DNA from: an uncultured Lachnospiraceae bacterium
GTDB lineage: Bacteria > Bacillota > Clostridia > Lachnospirales > Lachnospiraceae
Direction: 5' to 3'
Length of the DNA stretch: 64,000 nt
NCBI GenBank assembly: GCA_905234595.1
Contig: CAJOID010000013.1
Span: forward strand, 1-64,000
In this document: piece after piece, positions 53,038-62,694 of the stretch
How the letters are laid out: the number at the start of each line of letters is the position of its first letter
Numbering within the stretch: the first letter of the stretch is position 1
Program-made: the position numbers and the translations under genes
Notes under the pieces: model-generated
Databases searched by the model: none
What the model saw: only the letters and a program-made list of their open reading frames with translations
Told to the model about the DNA's origin: nothing

Positions 53038-55653
53038 TCAGTCGGGTTCAAACTCGAGGATCTCTTCATCAGAATCCGATGTATCTTCGCCGTTCTTATC
53101 GTATTCTTTCTTAAGAGTATCGACTACGGCGCTGTAGAGATCCAACATGGAATCATGTTCTTTATCAATGGCCGCGGTGTCTCCGACATCAGCGGCCTTT
53201 TCCATACGTCTGGCTGTCTCTGAGAGTTCCATTGCGCCTATCATCTTGGAAGAACTCTTGAGAGCATGAGCTGTTATCGCATAGTTTTTCCAGTCACCGG
53301 TGCTTCGGCTTTCATTAAGAACGAAAGTCTTACGATCGGAATCATTGATATATTCGTCCACAAGTTCTTTGTACAACGACTCGTCACCGCCGCAGAAAGA
53401 CATGGCTTCAGACTTGTCAATATACGGAGAATTACTGTCATAAGCCACCGATACGACCGGAGCGACCGCCTCGAATTCCTTATGGACTTTTTCCGACGGC
53501 AGATATTTGAGCAGAAGCCTTTCGAGGTTGTGTGAATCGATAGGCTTGGAAAGATAATCGTCAAAGCCTTCAGCCAGGTATTTATCCTTTGCACCGGTTA
53601 CGGCATCAGCCGTCAGGCATATAAAGGGCGTATTCTTATTCTGACTTCCCGCATCCTCTTTGATCCGGTTCATCGCTGTGATACCGTCCATTTCGGGCAT
53701 ACGCTGGTCCATGAGTATTAGATCATAGCAGTTCGATCTGCACAGTTCGATCGATTCGGCGCCGCTTTCGGCAGTATCTATCAGGATTCCGGTATTCTTG
53801 AGCAGCCCTTTGGCGACCACGAGGTTCATGATCGTATCATCAACGATAAGTATATGCGCATCCGGAGCGTGGAAGGCTTCTTTACGGGCTTTCTGTGCTT
53901 TGATCATCTGCTCGAACTTTTCACGGAAATCGCCTATAGGTTCGTCGACAGTGACTTTTTGAGGTAATGTGATCGTAAAGAGGGATCCCTTGCCGTATTC
54001 ACTCTGGACCTCTATATGTCCGTTCATCATACTCAGCAGGCTCTGTGTTATGGCAAGTCCCAGACCGGTACCTTCGATGGTGCTGTTCTGGTTTAGGTTT
54101 ACACGTTCGAATTTGCCGAAAAGTTTATCGATGTCTTCTTCTTTAATACCGATACCGGTATCCTTTACACCGACTATCAGGTCTATGTAACGGTCGCCGT
54201 TATCAGAAGTGACAGTCCCGGCGGATGAACGGACGGAGAGTGTGATACTGCCTTCGTGAGTGTATTTGACGGCATTATTGAGTATGTTGGTTATGACCTG
54301 GCGTACACGCAGCTCATCGCCATACAGGACGTCGGGAACCGTATCATCCACATCCACATGGAAATCCAGGCCTTTTGATTTGGCTTTGAATGAGATCATG
54401 TTGCTTACATCATTAAGGACGGAGCTTAACTGATAATCGGCGTTCACGATCTCCATTTTGCCGGCTTCGATCTTGGAGAAATCAAGTATATCGTTGATGA
54501 TAGACAGCAGACTGTTGCCGGCACTTGTGATATTACCGGAGTAGTTGCATATATTGGCGAAGGTCTTGCGGATATCGCTCCGGTCTTCGGGCAGATCATC
54601 CCTGGACTGCAGCGCCTCGCGGAAGATCATCTCATTCATGCCCAGAACGGCATTGATGGGAGTCCTGATCTCATGGGACATATTTGCGAGAAAGTCGCTT
54701 TTGGATGCATTGGAGCGTTCGGCAATAGCTTTAGCTGTCTTGAATTCTTCACTCTCGGCGGATTTACGCTCGAGACTCACTACGAGGATAATGGTCAGAG
54801 AGAAGGAGACGATGACTATTGATACGACGAAAAGCATTACTGCTATAACGCTGTAGGGATCTGTTTCCCCTGTCCCGTTGATGCCGGCTGCCAGTGTATT
54901 TCTCATCCACAGAGCGACCAGATAACCTCCTATACAGCATATGGCCACAAAGGTGATGTAGAGCGGACGAAATGCCTTATGGATCTGCCCCGAACCGCTG
55001 AATCCGTTGTATATACCGAGTTTTCGATATACGGCGATGATAGAGCAGGGGATCAGTATGAGGCACAGACCCTCGAGTATGGATGCATAATTATAGGGAT
55101 TGAGAGCTTCCGAAGGCCAGTCAAAACATGACGAGGTCCACATGGTGTATTCGCATACTATATACAGAAAAGTCGTATATGCAACATACGGAGGCCGTGC
55201 ATTGTTTTTTCTGTTATTTATATAATAGAGAATGGAATTAATGCTTAAACATACGCTGACAGTACTCAGAATACCCTGCCAGGCATTGTTGAAATATCCG
55301 CCATATTGGATGTAGAGCAGGAACTGGGCAATATTGAGCGGAACAGGGATCAGACATAAAGGATTGAAGTATCCCTTTTCCTCATGATATCTGGTGTGAT
55401 ATATCAGAAAAGGCATTACCAGATATGCACAGTTCCAGCCGAAATATGCCATGATGGATGAAACGTTGGGATAATCGATCATCACCAGCATGTATATACA
55501 CCAATAATAGTTAGAGAGCAGACTGCTTAAGAAAAAGACTATGCCGTATATCCAGGATCTGCGGGGATGCCTGACATACTGGAAAAGGCAGATCATGATG
55601 GCAGTCAGGTTAAGCAACAGGGTCAGAATATTACCTATCTGTTCAAATAACAT
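53038..55653 (-). CDS. Hybrid histidine kinase with 7TM input, receiver and HPt domains
   Basis: 871 residues. About eight hydrophobic segments (10-300) form the input. HisKA has SDFLANMSHEIRTPINAVLG with His at about 327; HATPase_c has ITNILNNAVKYTHEG and EGTGLGLAITQSLL. The receiver has Asp at about 649 (LILMDQRMPEMDG), and the HPt domain has His at about 796 (ITAHALKSSSK). The acidic tail ends EILEFEPD. It is closely related to the remnant at 34909-35991. It is transcribed alone, convergent with the surface-protein unit, and the final regulator is not nearby. Confidence 0.92.
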   Translation of the reverse strand: MLFEQIGNILTLLLNLTAIMICLFQYVRHPRRSWIYGIVFFLSSLLSNYYWCIYMLVMIDYPNVSSIMAYFGWNCAYLVMPFLIYHTRYHEEKGYFNPLCLIPVPLNIAQFLLYIQYGGYFNNAWQGILSTVSVCLSINSILYYINNRKNNARPPYVAYTTFLYIVCEYTMWTSSCFDWPSEALNPYNYASILEGLCLILIPCSIIAVYRKLGIYNGFSGSGQIHKAFRPLYITFVAICCIGGYLVALWMRNTLAAGINGTGETDPYSVIAVMLFVVSIVIVSFSLTIILVVSLERKSAESEEFKTAKAIAERSNASKSDFLANMSHEIRTPINAVLGMNEMIFREALQSRDDLPEDRSDIRKTFANICNYSGNITSAGNSLLSIINDILDFSKIEAGKMEIVNADYQLSSVLNDVSNMISFKAKSKGLDFHVDVDDTVPDVLYGDELRVRQVITNILNNAVKYTHEGSITLSVRSSAGTVTSDNGDRYIDLIVGVKDTGIGIKEEDIDKLFGKFERVNLNQNSTIEGTGLGLAITQSLLSMMNGHIEVQSEYGKGSLFTITLPQKVTVDEPIGDFREKFEQMIKAQKARKEAFHAPDAHILIVDDTIMNLVVAKGLLKNTGILIDTAESGAESIELCRSNCYDLILMDQRMPEMDGITAMNRIKEDAGSQNKNTPFICLTADAVTGAKDKYLAEGFDDYLSKPIDSHNLERLLLKYLPSEKVHKEFEAVAPVVSVAYDSNSPYIDKSEAMSFCGGDESLYKELVDEYINDSDRKTFVLNESRSTGDWKNYAITAHALKSSSKMIGAMELSETARRMEKAADVGDTAAIDKEHDSMLDLYSAVVDTLKKEYDKNGEDTSDSDEEILEFEPD

Positions 55654-55778
55654 ATTATTTTCTCCGAATACTTCGTTATAATGGGTACACCGGATGTATT
55701 TATGATTTAAGCACTTATTATTTTAGCAAAAAGAAGGAAGCAATAATATAAAATATTGATATTTTATCAAATTATTCC

Positions 55779-55807
55779 TTGCATTCTTATAGTAAGTCTG
55801 ATAACAT
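55779..55807 (+). promoter_or_regulatory. Promoter of rpmB
   Basis: TTGCAT (55779-55784), 17-bp spacer, TAACAT (55802-55807), about 55 bp before the rpmB start in an AT-rich region. Confidence 0.6.
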
Positions 55808-55862
55808 ATCAATGTTGTGTTGCAAATAGATACCTATAGAAGACAGTAAAGGAGGTGTCACC

Positions 55863-56048
55863 ATGGCAAAATGTGATATATGCGGCAAGGGCGCTCATTT
55901 TGGTAACAACGTCAGCCATTCTCATAGAAGATCCAACAGAATCTGGAATTCCAACGTTCAGAAGGTTAAATGCAAGGTGAACGGCGGAGCCAAGAGAATG
56001 CACGTATGTACAACATGCCTTAAGTCAGGTCTTGTTGAGCGTGCATAA
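55863..56048 (+). CDS. rpmB: 50S ribosomal protein L28
   Basis: 61 residues. MAKCDICGKGAHFGNNVSHS and the second Cys pair in HVCTTCLKSG form a zinc ribbon, so this is the zinc-binding (C+) form. AAAGGAGGTGTCACC precedes the ATG. It is its own transcription unit between a promoter and a terminator. Confidence 0.98.
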   Translation: MAKCDICGKGAHFGNNVSHSHRRSNRIWNSNVQKVKCKVNGGAKRMHVCTTCLKSGLVERA

Positions 56049-56074
56049 TATCTGAATAATGCATTGTATCAGGG

Positions 56075-56110
56075 ACAGGAGACAGATAAAGTCTCCTGTT
56101 TTCTTTTTTT
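56075..56110 (+). terminator. Terminator after rpmB
   Basis: ACAGGAGAC (56075-56083) and GTCTCCTGT (56091-56099) with a 7-nt loop, followed by TTTCTTTTTTT. Confidence 0.9.
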
Positions 56111-56195
56111 GTAGATTTTTATATTATAGAATGGTAGAATGAAAATAACTTTGATATTAAAAGTATTTTGATAATAATGGAAAGGACTGGTACGT

Positions 56196-56558
56196 ATGAA
56201 GAAATCTTCAATGGATACACATCTGGGCAATATAGAGATCCAGAATGATGTAATAGGACAGTATGCAGGTGCCGTGGCTACCGAGTGTTTCGGTGTAGTG
56301 GGCATGGCCGGTATCAATGTCAGAGACGGTCTGGTCAAGATGCTCAAGATGGATAACCTGAATCGCGGTGTCGGCGTGTCATTGAACAACAACAAGCTCA
56401 CATTGGATCTTCATATCATTGTGGCATATGGCGTGAGTATCATGGCGGTTGCCGAGAACCTGATCGATGAGATCAAGTATAAGGTTGAAGAATTCGTAGG
56501 TGTTGAAGTAGAGAAAGTTAACGTGTTCGTAGAGGGCGTTAAAGTCATCGACGACTGA
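56196..56558 (+). CDS. Asp23/Gls24-family envelope stress protein
   Basis: 120 residues: GNIEIQNDVIGQYAGAVATECFGVVGMAGINVRDG and VNVFVEGVKVIDD are the family markers. In clostridia this gene regularly precedes the DhaL/FakA-like gene and recG, as here (12 bp). It is related to YloU; the function is not settled. AAAGGA precedes the ATG at some distance. Confidence 0.93.
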   Translation: MKKSSMDTHLGNIEIQNDVIGQYAGAVATECFGVVGMAGINVRDGLVKMLKMDNLNRGVGVSLNNNKLTLDLHIIVAYGVSIMAVAENLIDEIKYKVEEFVGVEVEKVNVFVEGVKVIDD

Positions 56559-56570
56559 GGAGGATAAGAG

Positions 56571-58304
56571 GTGAGTGATACATCACTTGACGCAAAACAG
56601 CTTGCGGCGATGTTTGTTGCCGGCGCAAGACGTCTGGAGTCACAAAAAGAGATAATCAACGAATTGAATGTATTCCCTGTACCCGACGGCGATACGGGTA
56701 CGAACATGACATTGACCATAGTATCTGCAGCTGATGAGGTTTCATCCCTGTATTCGACCGGTGATATCTCCATGGAGACGCTGTGTAAGGCCATTTCTTC
56801 CGGTTCACTGCGCGGAGCCAGAGGTAATTCGGGAGTTATCCTGTCACAGTTGTTCAGGGGATTCACCAAGGTGGTAAAGAAGATCGATGGAGATATAGAT
56901 CCCCAGCTTCTGGCTGAAGCATGCGACAAAGCCGTAGAGACGGCTTATAAAGCTGTTATGAAGCCGAAGGAAGGTACCATACTGACCGTATCCAAGGCTG
57001 TCTCCGATAAGGTCTCGGAAATGGTTGATTCCGGCGAGACCGATATGAAGACCATCATATCCAAAGCCATCGAAGCCGGTGATGAAATGCTTAAGCGTAC
57101 TCCGGAGATGCTTCCAGTACTTAAGCAGGCAGGAGTGGTCGATTCCGGCGGACAGGGACTCATGGAAGTCCTTCACGGCGGATATGATGCATATCTGGGC
57201 AAGGAAGTGGACTTCAGCCCTATAGTATCGGGTGCTCCCAAGGAAAAGAAAGAGTCTGCGCCCGTACTCAAGGAGGCTCCCAAACTCAAATATCTGTATT
57301 GTACGGAATACATCATCCGTCTCAAAAAGGATTTCGTATTCAATGTAAAGCTTGAACTGGATTATAAGACATATCTCGAGTCCATAGGTGACTCTATAGT
57401 GGTCGTTACTGATGATGATCTGGTGAAGGTTCACGTTCATACCAATGATCCCGGTATGGCCCTTCAGAGAGCTCTTAAGTATGGTCAGCTGGATAAGGTC
57501 AAAGTAGAGAATCTTCTCCTCGAAGAGGAAGGCAAGATTGCCAGAGCTCATGCACATATCGAAGAAGAGATGGCACAGCAGCTTGCCGGAGAGCATGAGA
57601 ATGCGGATACCTCCGCGCCTGCACCTGCAGCTGATGAACCCCGCAAGGATATCGGTTTCATAGCAGTATCGGTCGGCGAAGGGATCAATGAGATATTCTC
57701 AAGCCTGGGTGTGGATATGATAATAGCCGGCGGACAGACCATGAATCCTTCTACGGAGGATATGCTCAATGCCATAGACAAGATCAATGCCGATCATATC
57801 TTCATACTTCCGAATAATAAGAACATCGTGCTCGCAGCTCAGCAGGCGGCACATATGACCGAAGACAAGGATATAATCGTGATCCCGACCAAATCCGTAC
57901 CTCAGGGTATCGCTGCCATGGTATCATTCATGCCCGATACTTCGGCTGAGGAAAACACCAGGATCATGACCGACCAGATGGAAGCGGTCAAGACAGGACA
58001 GGTCACCTATGCGGTAAGGGATACTGTTATCGATGATAAGGAAATCAAAGAGAACGATTTCATGGGCATAGGTGATTCGGGCATCCTGTCCGTGGGAACC
58101 GATAAGACTCAGGTCACGATAGATATGGTCGCAGCCATGATCGATGATACATCAGAGCTTATCAGCGTATATTACGGAGAAGATGTTGACGAGGATACGG
58201 CCGGTAAACTGGCAGAAGAACTGACATCCAGATTCACGGGTCAGGATGTTGAATTACAGTTCGGCGGACAGCCGGTATATTCCTACATCATTTCTGTTGA
58301 GTGA
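56571..58304 (+). CDS. fakA: FakA-like fatty acid kinase catalytic subunit (DAK2 domain)
   Basis: 577 residues, GTG start with GAGGAGG upstream. The N-terminal DhaL/DAK2 domain (about 5-200) has LNVFPVPDGDTGTNMTLT, the Mg-ATP site, and LRGARGNSGVILSQLFRGF. Middle and C-terminal YloV-like domains follow (KVHVHTNDPG; FILPNNKNIVLAAQQAA; YYGEDVDED). FakA phosphorylates fatty acids held by a DegV-family FakB partner. A DegV gene lies 2 kb downstream, which supports the pairing. Confidence 0.92.
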   Translation: MSDTSLDAKQLAAMFVAGARRLESQKEIINELNVFPVPDGDTGTNMTLTIVSAADEVSSLYSTGDISMETLCKAISSGSLRGARGNSGVILSQLFRGFTKVVKKIDGDIDPQLLAEACDKAVETAYKAVMKPKEGTILTVSKAVSDKVSEMVDSGETDMKTIISKAIEAGDEMLKRTPEMLPVLKQAGVVDSGGQGLMEVLHGGYDAYLGKEVDFSPIVSGAPKEKKESAPVLKEAPKLKYLYCTEYIIRLKKDFVFNVKLELDYKTYLESIGDSIVVVTDDDLVKVHVHTNDPGMALQRALKYGQLDKVKVENLLLEEEGKIARAHAHIEEEMAQQLAGEHENADTSAPAPAADEPRKDIGFIAVSVGEGINEIFSSLGVDMIIAGGQTMNPSTEDMLNAIDKINADHIFILPNNKNIVLAAQQAAHMTEDKDIIVIPTKSVPQGIAAMVSFMPDTSAEENTRIMTDQMEAVKTGQVTYAVRDTVIDDKEIKENDFMGIGDSGILSVGTDKTQVTIDMVAAMIDDTSELISVYYGEDVDEDTAGKLAEELTSRFTGQDVELQFGGQPVYSYIISVE

Positions 58305-58325
58305 CCGGGTAAGATTCATACACAT

Positions 58326-60296
58326 ATGAACATAACGTCAATTAAGGGCATCGGTGATAAAACTGCTGCCCTTTTTGAAAAACTGGATATAAGAGATACG
58401 GCTGATCTGCTCAGGTTTTTCCCTTCCGAATATGATCTGTTCGGGCCTGTGACCACTATCGATCAGCTCAAATGCGGAGAAGTGGCTGCTGTTGAAGTGG
58501 TGATCATAAGCGCTCCGGTAGTAAGACATATCCGCCATCTGTCAATATTGTCATTTAATGTGAGCGACGGACACGGAGAAATGAATATCATATATTTTAA
58601 TGCTCCGTATCTGCGTAATTCAATCAAAAAAGGAGAAAGATGCATATTCCGCGGTAAAGTGATGATGCGCGGTAACCGTTTCTCCTTCAATAATCCCCGG
58701 AAATACAAAACTGAAGAATACGATAAGCTGGCAGGCACGAAACAGCCCATATATCATACGACCAAAGGATTAAGCTCATCCGCCATACAGAAATCAGTAA
58801 GAAAGGCATATGAAGCTGAACTGTATATAGGTGTGAACACTCCGGGATCGCCCCTGTATGATACGCTGCCTGAAGAGATAATAACTAAACGTGATCTGAT
58901 GCCGTATTACGAAGCAATATCGAACATACATATGCCGGTGGACGATGAGCATCTGATCAGAGCCAGGAACCGACTCGCATATCAGGAATTCTATGAGTAT
59001 ATTCTGCGTATGTCCAGACTGGGAACGTACAGCAGGCCCAATTCTTATCCCATGATAGAAGTGGCGGATACGCTCAGGCTTACTGAGGCGCTTCCGTACA
59101 GACTGACCGAAGACCAGACTGCGGTCTGGGCAGATGTAAGGCGTGATCTGTCATCTGATAAGAGGATGGTCAGGTTATTGCAGGGAGATGTAGGTTCAGG
59201 CAAGACCGTAGTTGCCGTATTAAGCCTGTTGATGTGCGTGTGTAACGGATATCAGGGAGCATTCATGGCTCCTACCGAGGTGCTTGCCGCACAGCATTAC
59301 GATACGATAGTACGGTTAAGCGATGACTACGGACTCCCGTTTAAACCTGTACTTCTCACCGGACAGGTAAAGGGAAAGGCAAGAAATCTGATCCTTGAAG
59401 AGATCCGGAGCGGAGAGGCCAATCTGATCATTGGCACACATGCGCTTTTTCAGGAGAAAGTTGAGTATTGTAAGCTGGCTCTGGTTGTTACCGATGAGCA
59501 GCACAGATTCGGTGTCCTGCAGAGAGAGGCCCTGGCCCAAAAAGGCGGTGAACCGGCTGTGCTCATTATGTCAGCCACTCCGATACCGAGAACACTGGCC
59601 ATGATCCTGTATGGTGATCTGGAAGTGAGTACCATACATACCATGCCTGCAGGAAGGCTGCCTATCCGTAACTGTGTGGTTGATACGACGTACAGGCCTA
59701 CGGCTTATAAATTCATAACAGAACAGGTAGAGATGGGACACCAGGTTTACATAATATGTCCTCAGATAGACTCGGGTGAACTTCCGGGCGTAGAGAACGT
59801 ATCGGATTACAGCAAAGAACTGGAGGCTTCCTTACCCGAGAAGATACGTATCGGTGTACTGCATGGTCAGATGTCCGCAACCATGAAGGACAAGGTTATG
59901 GGTGAGTTTGCCGCAGGCAATATCGATGTACTGGTATCCACGACTGTTGTTGAAGTAGGTGTCAATGTTCCCAATGCAACGGTGATGTATGTCGAAAATG
60001 CCGAAAGATTCGGTCTCGCACAGCTTCATCAGTTAAGAGGCCGTGTGGGCAGATCGGATGTACAGAGTTTCTGCATATTCATGATGAATAACGTTTCGGA
60101 CAGGGCAAAAGAAAGACTGGATATACTTGTCAGTTCCAATGACGGCTTTGAGATCGCGGCAGAAGATATGCGGCTTCGCGGCCCCGGAGACATATTTGGT
60201 ATAAGGCAGAGCGGGGATGTCATATTCAATATCGGCGACATATATCAGGACAGTGAACTGATCATGTGGGCCAAAGAAGATGCATCGAAGATTTGA
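58326..60296 (+). CDS. recG: ATP-dependent DNA helicase RecG
   Basis: 656 residues. An OB-fold wedge domain (about 45-150) is followed by the helicase: Walker A LLQGDVGSGKTVVAV, the VVTDEQHRFGVLQ box, SATPIPRTLA, VVEVGVNVPNATVM and HQLRGRVGRSDVQSFC. The DNA-remodelling TRG part is at the end (DMRLRGPGDIFGIRQSG). It rescues stalled forks and branch-migrates junctions. The ribosome binding site is weak; 22 bp separate it from fakA. Confidence 0.96.
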   Translation: MNITSIKGIGDKTAALFEKLDIRDTADLLRFFPSEYDLFGPVTTIDQLKCGEVAAVEVVIISAPVVRHIRHLSILSFNVSDGHGEMNIIYFNAPYLRNSIKKGERCIFRGKVMMRGNRFSFNNPRKYKTEEYDKLAGTKQPIYHTTKGLSSSAIQKSVRKAYEAELYIGVNTPGSPLYDTLPEEIITKRDLMPYYEAISNIHMPVDDEHLIRARNRLAYQEFYEYILRMSRLGTYSRPNSYPMIEVADTLRLTEALPYRLTEDQTAVWADVRRDLSSDKRMVRLLQGDVGSGKTVVAVLSLLMCVCNGYQGAFMAPTEVLAAQHYDTIVRLSDDYGLPFKPVLLTGQVKGKARNLILEEIRSGEANLIIGTHALFQEKVEYCKLALVVTDEQHRFGVLQREALAQKGGEPAVLIMSATPIPRTLAMILYGDLEVSTIHTMPAGRLPIRNCVVDTTYRPTAYKFITEQVEMGHQVYIICPQIDSGELPGVENVSDYSKELEASLPEKIRIGVLHGQMSATMKDKVMGEFAAGNIDVLVSTTVVEVGVNVPNATVMYVENAERFGLAQLHQLRGRVGRSDVQSFCIFMMNNVSDRAKERLDILVSSNDGFEIAAEDMRLRGPGDIFGIRQSGDVIFNIGDIYQDSELIMWAKEDASKI

Positions 60297-60325
60297 TTGA
60301 TTTACCCTCATATTTCAGATACAAT
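60297..60325 (+). promoter_or_regulatory. Possible promoter of the degV gene
   Basis: TTGATT (60297-60302), 17-bp spacer, TACAAT (60320-60325), starting right after the recG stop. Confidence 0.6.
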
Positions 60326-60366
60326 ATTTTAGATGCTTTATACACAAATCATTACTGAGGAAATAT

Positions 60367-61239
60367 ATGAGCAAGATCGCGATAGTCACTGACTCCAACA
60401 GCGGTGTATTACCGTCGGAAGCAGAGACATATGAAGGTGTATTCGTGATCCCTATGCCTGTTATCATAGGAGACGATATATATTATGAAGGCATAGATAT
60501 CACTCAGCAGAGATTCTATGAAGTCCTTTCGACACGTACGGATCTGAAGACATCCCAGCCGTCACTTGCAGACGTAACAGAACTGTGGGATAAACTGTTT
60601 GAAGAATACGATGAAATAGTACATATTCCGATGAGCAGCGGCCTTTCCGGAGCCTGTGAATCGGCTGTCATGCTGGCCGCTGATTATGACGGCAGAGTAC
60701 GTGTAGTGAATAATCAGCGTATCTCCGTTACCCAGAAGAGATCCGTATACGATGCGATGAAGCTTCGCAATGCCGGAATGAATGCCGGGGAGATCGGTGA
60801 TCATCTGGAGAAAGTCAAGTTTGAATCCAGTATTTACATCATGGTCGATACTCTGTATTACTTAAAACGCGGCGGCAGAGTAACTCCCGCGGCAGCAGCG
60901 ATAGGCACAGCTCTTAAGATCAAACCTGTCCTGCAGATCCAGGGTGAGAAACTGGACGCTTTTACCGTAGCACGTACAGTCGGTATGGCCAGGACAAAGA
61001 TGATCGATGCCATACGTAAAGATATGGATACACGTTTCGGCGGAGCCACACCCGATAACATGTCATTGGATATAGCATATACCTATAATGATCAGGTTGC
61101 AGAAGAGTTCCTTGAGCAGGTTAAGGCCGCATTCCCGGGATTTGAGGATATCACCGTTGATCCTCTGAGTTTGTCGGTATCGACACATATCGGCCCCGGT
61201 GCACTGGCAGTGGCCTGCAGCAGAAAGATCAGACTTTGA
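60367..61239 (+). CDS. DegV-family fatty-acid-binding protein (FakB-like)
   Basis: 290 residues. SKIAIVTDSNSGVLPSEAE, the phosphate-side TSQPSLADVTELWDKL, and PMSSGLSGACESAVML are DegV landmarks, and THIGPGALAVA near the end is conserved. It binds a fatty acid and presents it to FakA. CTGAGGAAATAT precedes the ATG. It has a possible own promoter. Confidence 0.94.
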   Translation: MSKIAIVTDSNSGVLPSEAETYEGVFVIPMPVIIGDDIYYEGIDITQQRFYEVLSTRTDLKTSQPSLADVTELWDKLFEEYDEIVHIPMSSGLSGACESAVMLAADYDGRVRVVNNQRISVTQKRSVYDAMKLRNAGMNAGEIGDHLEKVKFESSIYIMVDTLYYLKRGGRVTPAAAAIGTALKIKPVLQIQGEKLDAFTVARTVGMARTKMIDAIRKDMDTRFGGATPDNMSLDIAYTYNDQVAEEFLEQVKAAFPGFEDITVDPLSLSVSTHIGPGALAVACSRKIRL

Positions 61240-61256
61240 TCACGTTTATTTGAATT

Positions 61257-62690
61257 ATGAAACCCGGAGACTATCAATCACACAATGACGGCGAGGAAAC
61301 CCGCCGTCAACTTGCGTATATAGACAGACTGACCGAATATGTCAGTACCCTAAGAGATGAGCTCGGACGGAATCCGAGAGCATGTGTGGTTACATTTGGC
61401 TGTCAGATGAATGCCCGCGATTCCGAGAAACTTCTGGGGATCCTTATCACGACAGGATACGATGAAACCGACGAAGAATCCGATGCAGACCTGATCCTGT
61501 ATAATACCTGTTCTGTACGTGATAACGCCAATCAGCGTGTATACGGGCGTCTGGGCGTACTTAAGGGGTATAAAAAGACCAATCCTCATCTGAAAGTGGT
61601 TCTGTGCGGGTGTATGATGCAGGAAGAAGCCTGTGTCAATAAGATCCGTACAAGCTATTCGTTCGTGGATCTGATATTCGGTACTCATAATATATTCAAG
61701 TTTGCCGAGCTTATGTGCGAGATGTTCGAAAATTCGGGACATCCGGTCACTCAGGTATGGAATGAGACTGATCAGATAGTGGAAGAACTACCCGTCAGGC
61801 GTAAATACAGTTATAAATCCGGCGTGAACATCATGTTCGGCTGTAATAATTTCTGTACTTATTGCATAGTTCCGTACGTACGCGGACGTGAAAGAAGCCG
61901 CGCCCCTGAGGAGATATTATGTGAGATCCGTAATCTTGTGGACGGCGGTGTCATAGAAGTAATGCTCCTGGGCCAGAATGTTAATTCCTACGGAACGAAT
62001 CTTGATGAAAAGATGACCTTTGCAGGGCTTCTCAGACAGGTTGAAGAGATAGACGGTCTGAAACGGATCAGGTTCATGACATCACACCCGAAAGATCTGA
62101 GTGATGAGCTTATCGATGTATGTGCTCATTCGGATAAGATATGCAGACATATACATCTGCCGGTCCAGACAGGCTCGGACAGACTGTTAAAAGCCATGAA
62201 CCGGAACTATACAAGGGATCATTATCTGGCATTGGTCGACCGTATCAGGACTGCCATGCCCGATATTTCCATTACAACAGATCTGATCATGGGTTTTCCC
62301 GGTGAAACCGGGGCTGATGTGGAAGATACGATCGATCTGATCAGACGGGTCGGTTTTGATAATGCATATACTTTTGAATATTCCAAACGTACCGGGACGC
62401 CCGCAGCTTCCATGGACGGACAACTGAGTCCCGAAGAGATGCAGGCACACTTCGATACAGTCCTGAAGGTCGTACAGGAAACAGCCCGTAACGCGGCATC
62501 AAAACATACCGGAGAAGTATGTGAAGCCCTGATCGAGACTGTATCCGGTCATGATGACGGAATGGTCACCGGCAGATTATCCAATAATCTGCTTGTACAT
62601 CTGCCCGGTGATGCATCCATGACAGGTACTATAGTTCCTGTCAGGCTTGATGAATGCAAAGGATTCTATTTCCTGGGGAGCAGACAATAG
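61257..62690 (+). CDS. miaB: tRNA-2-methylthio-N6-dimethylallyladenosine synthase MiaB
   Basis: 477 residues. The N-terminal MTTase domain has CVVTFGCQMNARDSEKLLGIL with further cluster cysteines (YNTCSVRDNA, LCGCMMQEE). The radical SAM centre is MFGCNNFCTYCIVPYVRGRERSR (CxxxCxxC). A TRAM domain ends the protein. It methylthiolates A37 of tRNAs. The ribosome binding site is poor. It precedes mutS by 4 bp, as in many clostridia. Confidence 0.95.
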   Translation: MKPGDYQSHNDGEETRRQLAYIDRLTEYVSTLRDELGRNPRACVVTFGCQMNARDSEKLLGILITTGYDETDEESDADLILYNTCSVRDNANQRVYGRLGVLKGYKKTNPHLKVVLCGCMMQEEACVNKIRTSYSFVDLIFGTHNIFKFAELMCEMFENSGHPVTQVWNETDQIVEELPVRRKYSYKSGVNIMFGCNNFCTYCIVPYVRGRERSRAPEEILCEIRNLVDGGVIEVMLLGQNVNSYGTNLDEKMTFAGLLRQVEEIDGLKRIRFMTSHPKDLSDELIDVCAHSDKICRHIHLPVQTGSDRLLKAMNRNYTRDHYLALVDRIRTAMPDISITTDLIMGFPGETGADVEDTIDLIRRVGFDNAYTFEYSKRTGTPAASMDGQLSPEEMQAHFDTVLKVVQETARNAASKHTGEVCEALIETVSGHDDGMVTGRLSNNLLVHLPGDASMTGTIVPVRLDECKGFYFLGSRQ

Positions 62691-62694
62691 ACAT

